A DNA stretch of 61,374 nt from Actinomycetes bacterium. GTDB taxonomy: Bacteria; Actinomycetota; Actinomycetes; S36-B12. Shown here one piece after another: positions 24,782-32,548 of the stretch. Where the stretch lies: assembly GCA_024641635.1 (NCBI GenBank), contig JAHECS010000019.1, positions 1-61,374 of the forward strand. The letters are read 5' to 3'. Numbering within the stretch: position 1 is the first letter of the stretch; each line of letters begins with the position of its first letter. The position numbers were made by a program, and so were the translations under genes. The notes beneath the pieces were generated by a model that was not told the DNA's origin, searched no databases, and saw only the letters and a list, made by a program, of their open reading frames with translations.

Positions 24782-26323
24782 TTAGGAGAGCGGCGGGTCC
24801 TGGGCCGCCTTGACGAAGACCTTCTCGTGGAGGAGGAGGGCCGGCTGCACGAGCAGACCCGCGACGACCCCGAGGGCGATGGAGCCGCCCAGAGCGACAC
24901 CGAGCGCCATGGCACCACCGACGAGTGACAGCAGGATCGAACCGGCCCAGAAGGTGCGGGCGTAACGACCATGCGTGATGGCATGGGCAGCGACCTCGGC
25001 GTTGCGCGTCGAGTGGCTGCCACCGAACTCGACAGCGGTGATCAGCAGGTGGGCGACGACGCCGACGACGAGCGCCCAGGCGAGCCAGGTCACGGTGGCG
25101 TCATCGGGCTGGAACACGGTGGCCAGCACGAGGAGGACCCCAGCGCCCACCATCACCGCCTGCGCCTGCAGGTGCCAGAACAGGACCGGTGACTGCCAGA
25201 GATCGCGACCCTCCGCCTGGCCGAACAGGAAGGCCGTGTACCCGGCCACCATGACGGCGGCGGGGACCGCCGGCCAGGCGAGCCACTCGATCGCGGTGCC
25301 GTAGTCGCCGATGTCGAGCACCCCTGCGGCGCCGGCAAGGAACCACAGCCCCCCGACGGCGGCGGTGAGACCGAGGAAGATGCCGCCGATCGCCAGCCAC
25401 GACGTCCGGTTGATCTTCCGCGGATCCATGAGGAACCAGAACCGCTCAGGACGCTTGAGGTCCCACACGAGCAGGATCGCGGTCAGCAGCAGGAACAGCT
25501 CCGTGACGAACGGTGCCACCGTGGTGACGAGTGTCGACCGGTCGGCGGTCATGATGACGAGGAGGGCCGCCAGCAGCAGCGAGCCGGCCGAGATCGACTT
25601 GGTCCACAGGTAGGTCCAGACCTTCCAGCCCCACGGCCGCGGGTGGGCCGTGTTGAGCGTGGTGCGGGCCTTCGTCACCGGGTCACCCGGGAGGTCGCCG
25701 GCCGTTTCGAGCCGCTGCGCGTCGGCATTCGCCCAGAGATAGGTGCCGTCGACGGGTGCCGCAAGGGGATCGAGCACCGTCTGGTCGGCGCCCACGTAGT
25801 ACACGTTCGGGCGCGTCCCCTGCTCGGGTGTCCGGACGTTGACGGGAGTGATGCTCAGGAACTTGCTGATGCCGCTGGTGGGGTCGTCGATGTCACCCAT
25901 CCAGATCGACTGGGTCGGGCAGACCTGCACGCATGCCGGCTCGAGGCCGTTGTCGATGCGATGGGCGCAGAAGTTGCACTTCGCTGCGGTGTGCGTGTTC
26001 TCATCGATGTAGATGGCGTCGTAGGGGCACGCCTGCATGCACATCTTGCAGCCGATGCAGCGCTCGTTGTCGAAGTCGACGATGCCGTCCTCGCGGATGA
26101 ACAGCGCCTGGGTCGGGCAGCCCTTGACGCATGGCGCATCGGTGCAGTGGTTGCATCGCATGACGCCCATCTCGCGGGTCGTCGACGGGTACTCACCCTT
26201 GTCGACGTACTTCACCCACGTGCGGAACTGTCCTACCGGGACGTCGTGCTCGGTCTTGCACGCGACGGTGCAGGCATGGCAGCCGATGCACGTGCGCTGG
26301 TCGATGGCGAAGCCATAGCGCAC
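24782..26323 (-). CDS. Fused iron-sulfur and NrfD-type membrane subunit (SoeB-SoeC fusion)
   Basis: The 513-residue protein joins two subunits that are usually separate. Residues 1-about 190 form a DmsB/NrfC-like ferredoxin with four cysteine clusters: CIGCHACTVAC, CNHCTDAPCVKGC, CIGCKMCMQAC and CNFC...CVQVC. These would bind four [4Fe-4S] centres. After a linker of about 45 residues, residues about 235-500 hold eight to nine membrane helices of the NrfD/PsrC family, with LVWDLKRPERFWFLMDP typical of NrfD proteins. It should pass electrons between the Mo subunit and menaquinone. The gene lies 6 bp after tusA and 36 bp before the catalytic subunit. The fusion is continuous in frame with no sign of a stop or frameshift. 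Confidence 0.85.
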   Translation of the reverse strand: MRYGFAIDQRTCIGCHACTVACKTEHDVPVGQFRTWVKYVDKGEYPSTTREMGVMRCNHCTDAPCVKGCPTQALFIREDGIVDFDNERCIGCKMCMQACPYDAIYIDENTHTAAKCNFCAHRIDNGLEPACVQVCPTQSIWMGDIDDPTSGISKFLSITPVNVRTPEQGTRPNVYYVGADQTVLDPLAAPVDGTYLWANADAQRLETAGDLPGDPVTKARTTLNTAHPRPWGWKVWTYLWTKSISAGSLLLAALLVIMTADRSTLVTTVAPFVTELFLLLTAILLVWDLKRPERFWFLMDPRKINRTSWLAIGGIFLGLTAAVGGLWFLAGAAGVLDIGDYGTAIEWLAWPAVPAAVMVAGYTAFLFGQAEGRDLWQSPVLFWHLQAQAVMVGAGVLLVLATVFQPDDATVTWLAWALVVGVVAHLLITAVEFGGSHSTRNAEVAAHAITHGRYARTFWAGSILLSLVGGAMALGVALGGSIALGVVAGLLVQPALLLHEKVFVKAAQDPPLS

Positions 26324-26329
26324 AGGGGA

Positions 26330-26566
26330 TCACTTCTTCCGGATGTAGAACCGCAGAACGTCGCCCTCCTGGGAGGACTCGAGAAGCTCGTTGCCGGTCT
26401 GGCTGGCCCACGCCGGGATGTCCGAGCGGGCACCGCCGTCGGTCGCCTCGATGAGCATGACGTCTCCGGACTGGAGCGTCTTGGCGGCCTTGGCGGTCAA
26501 GAGGACGGGCATCGGGCACTTGTGACCCTTGGCGTCGACGGTCGTCGCGACGGTTACGTTGTCCAT
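26330..26566 (-). CDS. tusA: TusA-family sulfur carrier protein
   Basis: The 78-residue protein has the TusA/SirA fold and its invariant CPMP motif (Cys17 in GHKCPMPVLLTAKA), which carries the persulfide. The rest follows family order: LQSGDVMLIEATDGGARSDIPAWA, then the closing strand VLRFYIRK. TusA moves sulfane sulfur between rhodaneses, DsrE proteins and downstream enzymes. Position between dsrE2 and the molybdoenzyme genes argues for a role in sulfur oxidation rather than tRNA thiolation. ATG 26566 has a GAGG about 9 nt upstream; any longer frame reaches into the dsrE2 gene. It is 6 bp from the FeS/NrfD gene, so co-translation is likely. Confidence 0.9.
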   Translation of the reverse strand: MDNVTVATTVDAKGHKCPMPVLLTAKAAKTLQSGDVMLIEATDGGARSDIPAWASQTGNELLESSQEGDVLRFYIRKK

Positions 26567-26604
26567 GATTCGATCCTCGCAGGTGTAGTGGGCTGATGCC
26601 TTGG

Positions 26605-27105
26605 CTAGATGAACAGGCTGATCTCGGACTTCGACATGCGGGCCAGTGCCGTGGCCGCCCCGGCCGGCTCGCCCAGGCCCGGAACCATGTCCGAGTGCTC
26701 GATGCCGAGGAGATCCATGGTCATCTGGCACGGCCACATCTCGACGCCCATCTCCTGGGCCATCTCGAAGAGCTCCTCGGGTGGCAGGAGGTTGTTCTTG
26801 GCGGCGACCTTTCGCATCATCCAGCTGCCCATGCCGCCGAACTTCAGCTTGGACAGGTTCGCCCGCTTGAATCCGGGCGGATTCATGTACGACAGCATCT
26901 TCGTCATCGCGTCGTTGCCCGTGTGGCGGACGTCCTCGCGCACCAGCGGCATGAGCCCCCAGAACGTGAAGAAGATGGTGACGTCCATGCCGTTCGCGGC
27001 TGCGGTGGACGCCAGGATGGTCGTCGGCCAGAGCTTGTCGAGGTCACCGCTGAAAGCGATGATCGTCATCTGCTCGGTACCGGTCTCGTTCGCGGCTTCG
27101 CTCAT
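26605..27105 (-). CDS. DsrE2-type DsrE/DsrF/DrsH-like sulfurtransferase
   Basis: The 166-residue protein matches the DrsE_2 family. It opens with MTIIAFSGDLDKLWPTTILASTAAANGMDVTIFF in pieces, has the Gly/Met-rich GGMGSWMMRK segment, and a single cysteine, Cys126, in MWPCQMTMDLLGI, where the family's sulfur-binding Cys sits. DsrE2 proteins are often membrane-associated and are genetically linked with TusA and rhodanese in sulfur oxidisers, where they hold or pass on sulfane sulfur. ATG 27105 has AGGAGG 5 nt upstream. It is the first gene of the minus-strand operon, 187 bp from the divergent rhodanese-dioxygenase gene. Confidence 0.88.
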   Translation of the reverse strand: MSEAANETGTEQMTIIAFSGDLDKLWPTTILASTAAANGMDVTIFFTFWGLMPLVREDVRHTGNDAMTKMLSYMNPPGFKRANLSKLKFGGMGSWMMRKVAAKNNLLPPEELFEMAQEMGVEMWPCQMTMDLLGIEHSDMVPGLGEPAGAATALARMSKSEISLFI

Positions 27106-27182
27106 GAGCCCTCCTCTCGGGCTCCCGAGACCGTAGACGTCCGAAGCACTCCATGGCAAGCACTTATCGCGAAAAACCCTTC

Positions 27183-27271
27183 CAATTTCTAGAATTGTGT
27201 ATTAGCGTCCGCGCATATTCCGATTCTTGCAGTGAATTCGGAATGTCTTCCATTCTGGTAGGGAATGGAAG
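27183..27271. promoter_or_regulatory. Divergent regulatory region with paired ATTC-N7-GAAT palindromes
   Basis: This A/T-rich stretch lies between the divergent dsrE2 and rhodanese-dioxygenase genes. Two palindromes share the core ATTC-N7-GAAT: 27223-27237 and 27252-27266, with starts 29 bp apart. The second extends to perfect 9-bp arms (CTTCCATTC / GAATGGAAG, 27247-27271). The first has outer arms ATTCCGA / TCGGAAT (27217-27244). A third near-palindrome, CAATTTCTAGAATTG, is at 27183-27197. TTGCAG (27228-27233) and CATTCT (27251-27256) are 17 bp apart and could be the rightward promoter, overlapped by both sites. They are probable operators for the ArsR protein encoded downstream. Confidence 0.65.
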
Positions 27272-27292
27272 GAAGCCGAGCCAGGAGGAAGC

Positions 27293-28429
27293 ATGGGACG
27301 CACTGTCACCACCCGTGAGCTGTACGACGAGATCGAGGCCGGCACCGTGCCGCTGATTCTCGACGTGCGGAACCAGGACGAGTTCGCGGCCTGGCAGGTG
27401 GAAGGTCCCAAGCCGGTTCCCACGAGGAACCTGCCGATCTGGATGGCGGTCGAGCAGCTCGACGACGTGGTGAAGGAGATCCCGGACAACACCGTGGTCA
27501 TCTGCGCCCACGGGAACGGCAGCGACCTTCTCCTGGACCTGCTGGCCGACGAAGGCCGATCGGTCCGGAACCTCGACGGCGGGACCGCGGCGTGGTCCGA
27601 GCTGCTCGTACCCAAGCGGCTGCCGGACTTGCCGGACGGGATCGTCGCCTGGCAGGTGCACCGGCCCGCCAAGGCCTGCCTGTCCTATGTCATCGGCGTC
27701 CCGGGCAAGAGGGCGATCGTCGTCGATCCGGCCCGCTTCGCCGACCCCTACATCGAGCTCGCCGCCACCGAGGGCATGACCATCACGAACGTGATCGACA
27801 CGCACGTGCACGCTGACCACATCACGGGTGGGCCCGAACTTGCGGAGCGGACCGGCGCGACCTACCACGTGCCGATCGAGGACACCGGCAAGGCGCCCAC
27901 TCCGTTCGCGAACGAGCCACTGGCCGACGGGGCCGAGATCGACCTCGGCGACACCAGCATCCACATCCTGTCCATCAAGATGCCGGGGCACACGCCGGGC
28001 TCGACCTGCATCAGCCTCCCTGGCAGCTTCCTGCTCACCGGGGACACGGTCTTCGTCCGCGGCGTGGGTCGACCCGACCTCACCGGCCGCGCCGAGGAGC
28101 TGGCCAGCGAGCTCTACCACACCGTGCACGACCGGCTTCGCCCGCTGGATCCGCGGACAACGGTCCTGCCGGCGCACTGGTCCTTCGACAACGAGATCGG
28201 TGACGACGGCCTGGTGCGCACCGACCTCGCGTCGGTCTTCAGCTCGACCCTGCTGAGTGAGGCTGACATGGTGAAGTTCATCGAGGAGGTCATCACGTCG
28301 CTGCCCAGCGCACCCGAGACCTACGACACGATCCGCCTCGTGAACTCCGGCCGCAAGGAGGCCAGCGCCGACGACATCGAGTTCCTCGAGATCGGCAAGA
28401 ACCAGTGCGCCGCGTCGACGACGACGTGA
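27293..28429 (+). CDS. Rhodanese-persulfide dioxygenase fusion (MBL fold)
   Basis: The 378-residue protein has an N-terminal rhodanese domain (1-about 108) with active-site loop CAHGNGS (Cys71). The C-terminal metallo-beta-lactamase domain (about 115-378) is of the ETHE1/persulfide dioxygenase type: THVHADH (His171, His173, Asp175, His176), GHTPGS (His233), TGDT (Asp251) and PAHW (His295). VGRPDL is typical of this subgroup. The expected reaction is persulfide plus O2 giving sulfite. Known fusions such as CstB and PRF carry the rhodanese after the dioxygenase, so the order here is reversed. GTG/ATG choice is clear: ATG 27293 has AGGAGG 5 nt upstream. It is followed after 41 bp by the ArsR gene and is divergent from dsrE2. 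Confidence 0.85.
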   Translation: MGRTVTTRELYDEIEAGTVPLILDVRNQDEFAAWQVEGPKPVPTRNLPIWMAVEQLDDVVKEIPDNTVVICAHGNGSDLLLDLLADEGRSVRNLDGGTAAWSELLVPKRLPDLPDGIVAWQVHRPAKACLSYVIGVPGKRAIVVDPARFADPYIELAATEGMTITNVIDTHVHADHITGGPELAERTGATYHVPIEDTGKAPTPFANEPLADGAEIDLGDTSIHILSIKMPGHTPGSTCISLPGSFLLTGDTVFVRGVGRPDLTGRAEELASELYHTVHDRLRPLDPRTTVLPAHWSFDNEIGDDGLVRTDLASVFSSTLLSEADMVKFIEEVITSLPSAPETYDTIRLVNSGRKEASADDIEFLEIGKNQCAASTTT

Positions 28430-28470
28430 CGTAAGGTCACGAAGAGCCCGACCTGTCCGGAGGACAAGCC

Positions 28471-28815
28471 ATGGATCGACAGACATCGCTCGAAATCCAT
28501 GAGCTGCATGCCCGGATCTGCAAGGCCATCGCGGATCCGAAGCGGCTGCTCATCATCAACGAGCTGCGTCATGGCGCCATGACGGTCGGCGAGCTCTCCG
28601 ACACCCTCGAGCTCAGCCAGTCCAACACCAGCCAGCACCTCGCCATCCTGCGCGAGCGCGGGCTCGTGGATGCGACGAAGGACGGCCTCAACGTCTACTA
28701 CTCGCTGTCCAGCAAGAAGGTGCTCAAGGCCATCGACCTGCTTCGCGAGTTCATGGTCGAGCAGCTGGGCGACCAGAGCCGGCTCGGCAAGGCCGCGGCG
28801 TCGGCACGCCCCTGA
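28471..28815 (+). CDS. ArsR-family regulator, probable persulfide sensor
   Basis: The 114-residue winged-helix protein has the ArsR layout: ICKAIADPKRLLIINEL, GELSDTLELSQSNTSQHLAILRERGLV with the recognition helix SQSNTSQHLAIL, and the wing KDGLNVYYSL. The metal-binding CVC motif of ArsR/SmtB is absent. Only one cysteine is present (Cys17). Persulfide sensors SqrR/BigR use two cysteines within one subunit, so sensing here may be between subunits or differ in chemistry. ATG 28471 has GGAGG 7 nt upstream. It is the second gene of the rhodanese-dioxygenase unit and likely binds the palindromes at 27217-27271. Confidence 0.82.
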   Translation: MDRQTSLEIHELHARICKAIADPKRLLIINELRHGAMTVGELSDTLELSQSNTSQHLAILRERGLVDATKDGLNVYYSLSSKKVLKAIDLLREFMVEQLGDQSRLGKAAASARP

Positions 28816-28821
28816 CGAGGA

Positions 28822-29400
28822 CTACCCCGGCCTGTTCACGGTGACGGTGTCGCCGACCTGCAGCCGACCACCACGCACGACGCGCGTGTTGATGCCTCGC
28901 AACCGAAGCCGCTTGCCCTCCTCGTCGGCCGTCAGCCGAAGGGCGTCCACGCCGAAGCGCGCAGCGAACTTCTTGCACCCCGTGTGCGGCGCCGGCGTGA
29001 CCTCGAGTGCCACCGCGCCGAAGTCGAGAATGGTGCCGGTCGGCAGGTTGTCGATGCTGAGATCGAGGTCCAGGTACACCTGGTCCCCCGCAAGCGGCAT
29101 GCGCTCGGGCGCTCCCGCCATGAGGAGTGCGGCCCGGGAGTTCATCACCGTCACCTGCGCCTCGGGGTCCGCCGATCCGTCCGGCCGCCGTCCGTTCCCT
29201 CGGGCCAGCCAATCGTCCCCGACGACTCCAGCGTCGACGTCGACGGTCACCTCGTCGGCGACGATCCGCTCGTCGACTGAGGGCCGAAGGACGAGGAGGG
29301 CGACGACACCCCCGTCCGACGGCGACCGGCGCACGTCGGCCATGCCGTCGGCCAGCGCGGCGGCGCTCGGGTGGTGGGGCGCGTGCGGCTCCGGAGTCAT
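28822..29400 (-). CDS. MOSC-domain protein
   Basis: The 192-residue protein has a MOSC domain with the conserved cysteine in PAPHTGCKKFAARFG, followed by LRLRGINTRVVRGG and the barrel-closing VGDTVTV. MOSC domains bind sulfurated molybdenum cofactor or handle sulfur, as in Moco sulfurase C-termini and YiiM. Stand-alone small members are of uncertain function. It converges with the ArsR gene (6 bp between stops) at the end of a sulfur and molybdenum locus, which fits, but it is not in that operon. ATG 29400 chosen; a GTG directly before it is equally possible. Its upstream region is shared with the hemolysin-III gene. Confidence 0.78.
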   Translation of the reverse strand: MTPEPHAPHHPSAAALADGMADVRRSPSDGGVVALLVLRPSVDERIVADEVTVDVDAGVVGDDWLARGNGRRPDGSADPEAQVTVMNSRAALLMAGAPERMPLAGDQVYLDLDLSIDNLPTGTILDFGAVALEVTPAPHTGCKKFAARFGVDALRLTADEEGKRLRLRGINTRVVRGGRLQVGDTVTVNRPG

Positions 29401-29435
29401 CACGCGCACATCCTGCCGGAATGGTCGTGGACGCA

Positions 29436-29489
29436 TTGGCGCGGCCGGATAACTTACGGTACCGTAACCTACGTGTCCGTAAGTTATCC
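29436..29489 (+). promoter_or_regulatory. Nested palindromic operator and probable leaderless promoter
   Basis: The perfect 14-bp palindrome TTACGGTACCGTAA (29454-29467) sits inside a wider inverted repeat whose 13-bp arms GGATAACTTACGG (29447-29459) and CCGTAAGTTATCC (29477-29489) are exact. The half-site TTACGG/CCGTAA thus occurs three times. TTGGCG (29436-29441) and TACCGT (29460-29465) are 18 bp apart, and the GTG start at 29473 is 7 nt beyond, which suggests a leaderless transcript. The shape is typical of TetR-type operators. No TetR gene is adjacent. Confidence 0.65.
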
Positions 29490-30141
29490 CGAGACTCCCC
29501 CTCCGGTTGCTGACGTCCCGCGACTCAGGGGGGTCCAGCACCTCGTGGCGGCCCCGCTGGCCCTGGTCGGCGGCCTCGCCCTCGTCATGTCCGCCGACTC
29601 GACGGGGGTTCGCATCGCGGTGGCCGTGTTCATGGTCACCAGTGCCGTGCTGTTCTCGACGTCGGCCACGTATCACATGGGCAGGTGGCTGCCGGAGACG
29701 AAGGCCCTGCTGCGCAGGGCCGACCACTCGAACATCTTCCTCATCATCGCGGGCACGTACACACCGCTGTCCCTCATCCTCCTGCCGACTCGGGACGCCG
29801 TCGTGCTGCTCACGGTGGTCTGGAGCGGCGCCCTCGCCGGCGTGCTCATCCGCAACTTCTGGCTTGGCGCGCCCCGCTGGGTCTACGTCCCGATCTACGT
29901 GGCCCTCGGCTGGGCGGCCGTCTTCTACATCCCCCAGTTCGCGTCGGCCGGACCCCTCCTCCTCGGCCTCATCGTGCTCGGCGGTCTGCTCTACACCGCC
30001 GGAGCCGTGGTCTACGCGACCAAGTGGCCGCGTCTCAGCCCCACGTGGTTCGGCTTCCACGAGATGTTCCACTCGCTCACGATCGCCGCCTTCGCCGCAC
30101 ACTTCACGGCCGTGGCGCTCGCACTCGGCATCGCGGTCTAG
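29473..30141 (+). CDS. Hemolysin III/TrhA family membrane protein
   Basis: The 222-residue protein has seven predicted membrane segments and the Hly-III/PAQR signatures: STSATYHMG after helix 2, LRRADHSNIFLIIAGTYTPL, and GFHEMFHSLTIAAFAAHF near the end. The conserved Ser/His/Asp/His metal-site residues (S-x3-H, D-H-x-N, H-x3-H) are present. Bacterial members (TrhA) are linked to membrane-energy or lipid homeostasis; true haemolysis is doubtful. GTG 29473 is taken as a leaderless start because a TACCGT box ends 7 nt before it and no Shine-Dalgarno is visible. The gene overlaps a strong palindromic operator at its 5' end. It converges with the GH65 gene. Confidence 0.85.
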   Translation: MSVSYPETPPPVADVPRLRGVQHLVAAPLALVGGLALVMSADSTGVRIAVAVFMVTSAVLFSTSATYHMGRWLPETKALLRRADHSNIFLIIAGTYTPLSLILLPTRDAVVLLTVVWSGALAGVLIRNFWLGAPRWVYVPIYVALGWAAVFYIPQFASAGPLLLGLIVLGGLLYTAGAVVYATKWPRLSPTWFGFHEMFHSLTIAAFAAHFTAVALALGIAV

Positions 30142-30184
30142 GGCGACACTGGGGCCAACGGCCTGGTCCCTCCTGGACGCCGTC

Positions 30185-32548
30185 TCAGCCGTCGATCGGA
30201 CGCCGGGCCGAGAGCGGCGCGCGACCGATCGGCTGCTCCGGCCTCGGCAGCAGCGGGATGCGTTCCGTGAGGGCCCGGGTCTCCGTCTCGCCGGCGGTGA
30301 GCAGGAGCTCCTCGCCATCGTGGCGCATGAGGAGTGTCGCTCCCTCAGCCCCTGAGATCGAGTACGTCACCTCGTGAGGGCTGACGTCGACAGTCAGCTT
30401 CAGGTCCCGCCATCTCATCGAGAAGCAGAGGCGGGTCAGGCCGTCCGGCAGCGCGGGGTCGAACGTCGGCAGCCCGCCGTGATCGCGGAAGCCGCCGAAC
30501 CCGGCCACGAGGGCCAGCCACGCGCCTCCGAGGGACGCCATGTGCAGGCCGTTGCGACTGTTGTGCTGGAGATCGAGAAGGTCCGTCAGGGCGGCCTCGT
30601 ACGCGTAGTCGTAGGCGAGGTCGAGATGGCCCAGCTCGGCGGCCAGGACGGCTTGCGTGCACGACGACAGTGAGGAGTCGCGCACCGTGCGACGCTCGTA
30701 GTAGTCGAAGTTGCGGGCCTTCTCCTCCAGGGTGAAGCTGTCCCCGCACCAGTGCATGGCCAGAACCGTGTCGGCCTGCTTGATGACCTGCTTGCGGTAG
30801 AGGTCGAAGTAGGGCACGTGCATCAGCAGCGGGTAGTCGTTCGTCCTCGTGAAGTCCCATTCGGCGTGGCCAGTGAAGCCGGCCGACTGGTCATGGACCT
30901 CGCGCGCCTCGTCGTAGGGGATGTGCACGGCAGCCGCGGCTCCACGCCACATCGCCCCCTCCTCGGTGGTGACGCCCAGCACCCGAGCCACCGGGGGATG
31001 CCTCAGAGCCGCATCCGCCGCAGCGACGAGTGCCCGCGCCGCCATGAGATTCGTGTACACGTTGTCGTCGGCGATGGCGCTGTACTCGTCCGGTCCGGTG
31101 ACCCCGTCGATGTGCCATCCACCCTGCTCGTCATGGTGACCGAGCGACATGAAGAGCCGCGCGATCTCCACGAGCAACTCGAGCCCGAAGTCGCGCTCGA
31201 AGTCCACGTCGCCGGTCGCATCGATGTACCGCACCACTGCGGCGGCGATATCCGCGTTGACGTGGAAGGCCGCCGTACCCGCCGGCCAGTATCCCGAGCA
31301 CTCCTCCCCCCTGATCGTCCGCCAGGGGAAGGCTGCGCCGCGAAGATGGAGCTCGGTCGCCCGATCCTTGGCGCGGTCGAGGGTCGAGTGCCGCCACTTC
31401 AGGGCGTCCGCGGCAGCGGCCGGCTGCGTGTACGTGAGGACGGGGAGCACATACATCTCCGTGTCCCAGAAGGTGTGACCGCCGTATCCCGGACCCGTGA
31501 GGCCCTTCGCGGGGATCGCGCGACGCTCGGCCCGCGCACCGGCCTGGAGCACGTGGAACAACGCGAACCGCACTGCCTGCTGGAGCTCGGCGTCGCCTTC
31601 GACCTGCACGTCGGCGGAGTCCCAGAACTCTGTCAGGTAGGCGGCCTGATCGGCCACGAGGCCGTCCCACCCGGAGAACCGCGCCTGCGAGAGCGCACTC
31701 GCGACCTGGTCCCGGAGCGCGTTCTCCGAACGCAGCCCGGACCACGCGTACGCCACGAACTTGACCACCCGCAGCCTCTCACCCGGGTTGACGGTGCAGG
31801 CGATCGTGCGTCGTGCCCAGTCCTCGCGGACGGCCGCGTCGGTCTCCTCGCGGCCCGGAGCCTCGATGATGTGCGTCATCGCCGCGCCGACGAGCAGGTC
31901 GCTGGATCGCGTGCGGTGGAGCAGCGCGATGCCCTTCTCGTCATGATCCTGCTCTGCGGCGACGAGCGGGTTGTCGAGCACCGCGGCGACCCGCGGGTCC
32001 TTCGACGCGGGGGGCTGCTCCTGGTTCGCGACGAGCTCGGACTGCAGGATCAGCCGGGCCGGCCTGTCCACCGGCTCGACGATGTACTCGAACGCAGCGA
32101 TCGACCTCTGCGAGAACGACACGAGGCGCCGCGAGCGGATACGCACCCGGGACTGCCCCGGCGAGGTCCAGTCCACGCGGCGCTCGAGCAGGCCGGTCCT
32201 GAGGTCGAGGTGCCGATGATGCTCGTGCAGGTCGCCGTAGCGGACGTCGAAGGGCTCGTCATCCACGAGCAGGCGCATGAGCTTGCCGTCGGTGACGTTG
32301 ATCATCGTCTGGTCGTCCTCGGGGTAGCCGTACCCCGGCTCCGCGTACGGCAGCGGTCGCTTCTCGTAGAAGCTGTTGAGGTACGTGCCCGGGATCGCGT
32401 TCGGCTCGCCCTCGTCGAGGTTCCCCCGGAGGCCGATGTGCCCGTTCGACAGCGTGAAGAGGGACTCGGACTGCGGCAGGAAGTCGAGGTCGAGGTGGGT
32501 CTCCGTGACTGACCAGGGCTCGATCGGATACGGCCGCTGCGCGATCAT
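30185..32548 (-). CDS. Glycoside hydrolase family 65 disaccharide phosphorylase
   Basis: The 787-residue protein has full GH65 architecture. The N-terminal beta-sandwich ([28 protein letters not shown] in pieces) precedes an (alpha/alpha)6 barrel with [13 protein letters not shown]. The catalytic acid Glu488 is in GPDEYSA (Glu487 in Lactobacillus brevis maltose phosphorylase), and KQADTVL and [10 protein letters not shown] follow. Such enzymes split maltose, trehalose, kojibiose or nigerose with phosphate to beta-glucose 1-phosphate plus glucose; the disaccharide cannot be told by eye. Its ATG overlaps the stop of the upstream beta-phosphoglucomutase gene (ATGA), which would convert the product to glucose 6-phosphate. 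The same gene pair occurs in mycobacteria (Rv3401/Rv3400). Confidence 0.88.
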   Translation of the reverse strand: MIAQRPYPIEPWSVTETHLDLDFLPQSESLFTLSNGHIGLRGNLDEGEPNAIPGTYLNSFYEKRPLPYAEPGYGYPEDDQTMINVTDGKLMRLLVDDEPFDVRYGDLHEHHRHLDLRTGLLERRVDWTSPGQSRVRIRSRRLVSFSQRSIAAFEYIVEPVDRPARLILQSELVANQEQPPASKDPRVAAVLDNPLVAAEQDHDEKGIALLHRTRSSDLLVGAAMTHIIEAPGREETDAAVREDWARRTIACTVNPGERLRVVKFVAYAWSGLRSENALRDQVASALSQARFSGWDGLVADQAAYLTEFWDSADVQVEGDAELQQAVRFALFHVLQAGARAERRAIPAKGLTGPGYGGHTFWDTEMYVLPVLTYTQPAAAADALKWRHSTLDRAKDRATELHLRGAAFPWRTIRGEECSGYWPAGTAAFHVNADIAAAVVRYIDATGDVDFERDFGLELLVEIARLFMSLGHHDEQGGWHIDGVTGPDEYSAIADDNVYTNLMAARALVAAADAALRHPPVARVLGVTTEEGAMWRGAAAAVHIPYDEAREVHDQSAGFTGHAEWDFTRTNDYPLLMHVPYFDLYRKQVIKQADTVLAMHWCGDSFTLEEKARNFDYYERRTVRDSSLSSCTQAVLAAELGHLDLAYDYAYEAALTDLLDLQHNSRNGLHMASLGGAWLALVAGFGGFRDHGGLPTFDPALPDGLTRLCFSMRWRDLKLTVDVSPHEVTYSISGAEGATLLMRHDGEELLLTAGETETRALTERIPLLPRPEQPIGRAPLSARRPIDG

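Noticed and set aside
22097-24928. A 943-codon open frame on the plus strand opposite the SoeA-like gene.
   Set aside because: It mirrors the codon pattern of the molybdoenzyme, is Arg/Val/Asp/Gly-rich with no recognisable domain, and lacks a ribosome site. The minus-strand protein has full motifs.
21857-26323. Formate dehydrogenase or nitrate reductase as identity of the molybdoenzyme.
   Set aside because: Tat signal, NarH/NarI and FdhE/FdhD-type partners are absent. The neighbours are TusA, DsrE2, TauE and a persulfide dioxygenase, and the FeS/NrfD partner fits sulfur enzymes better. It is not fully excluded.
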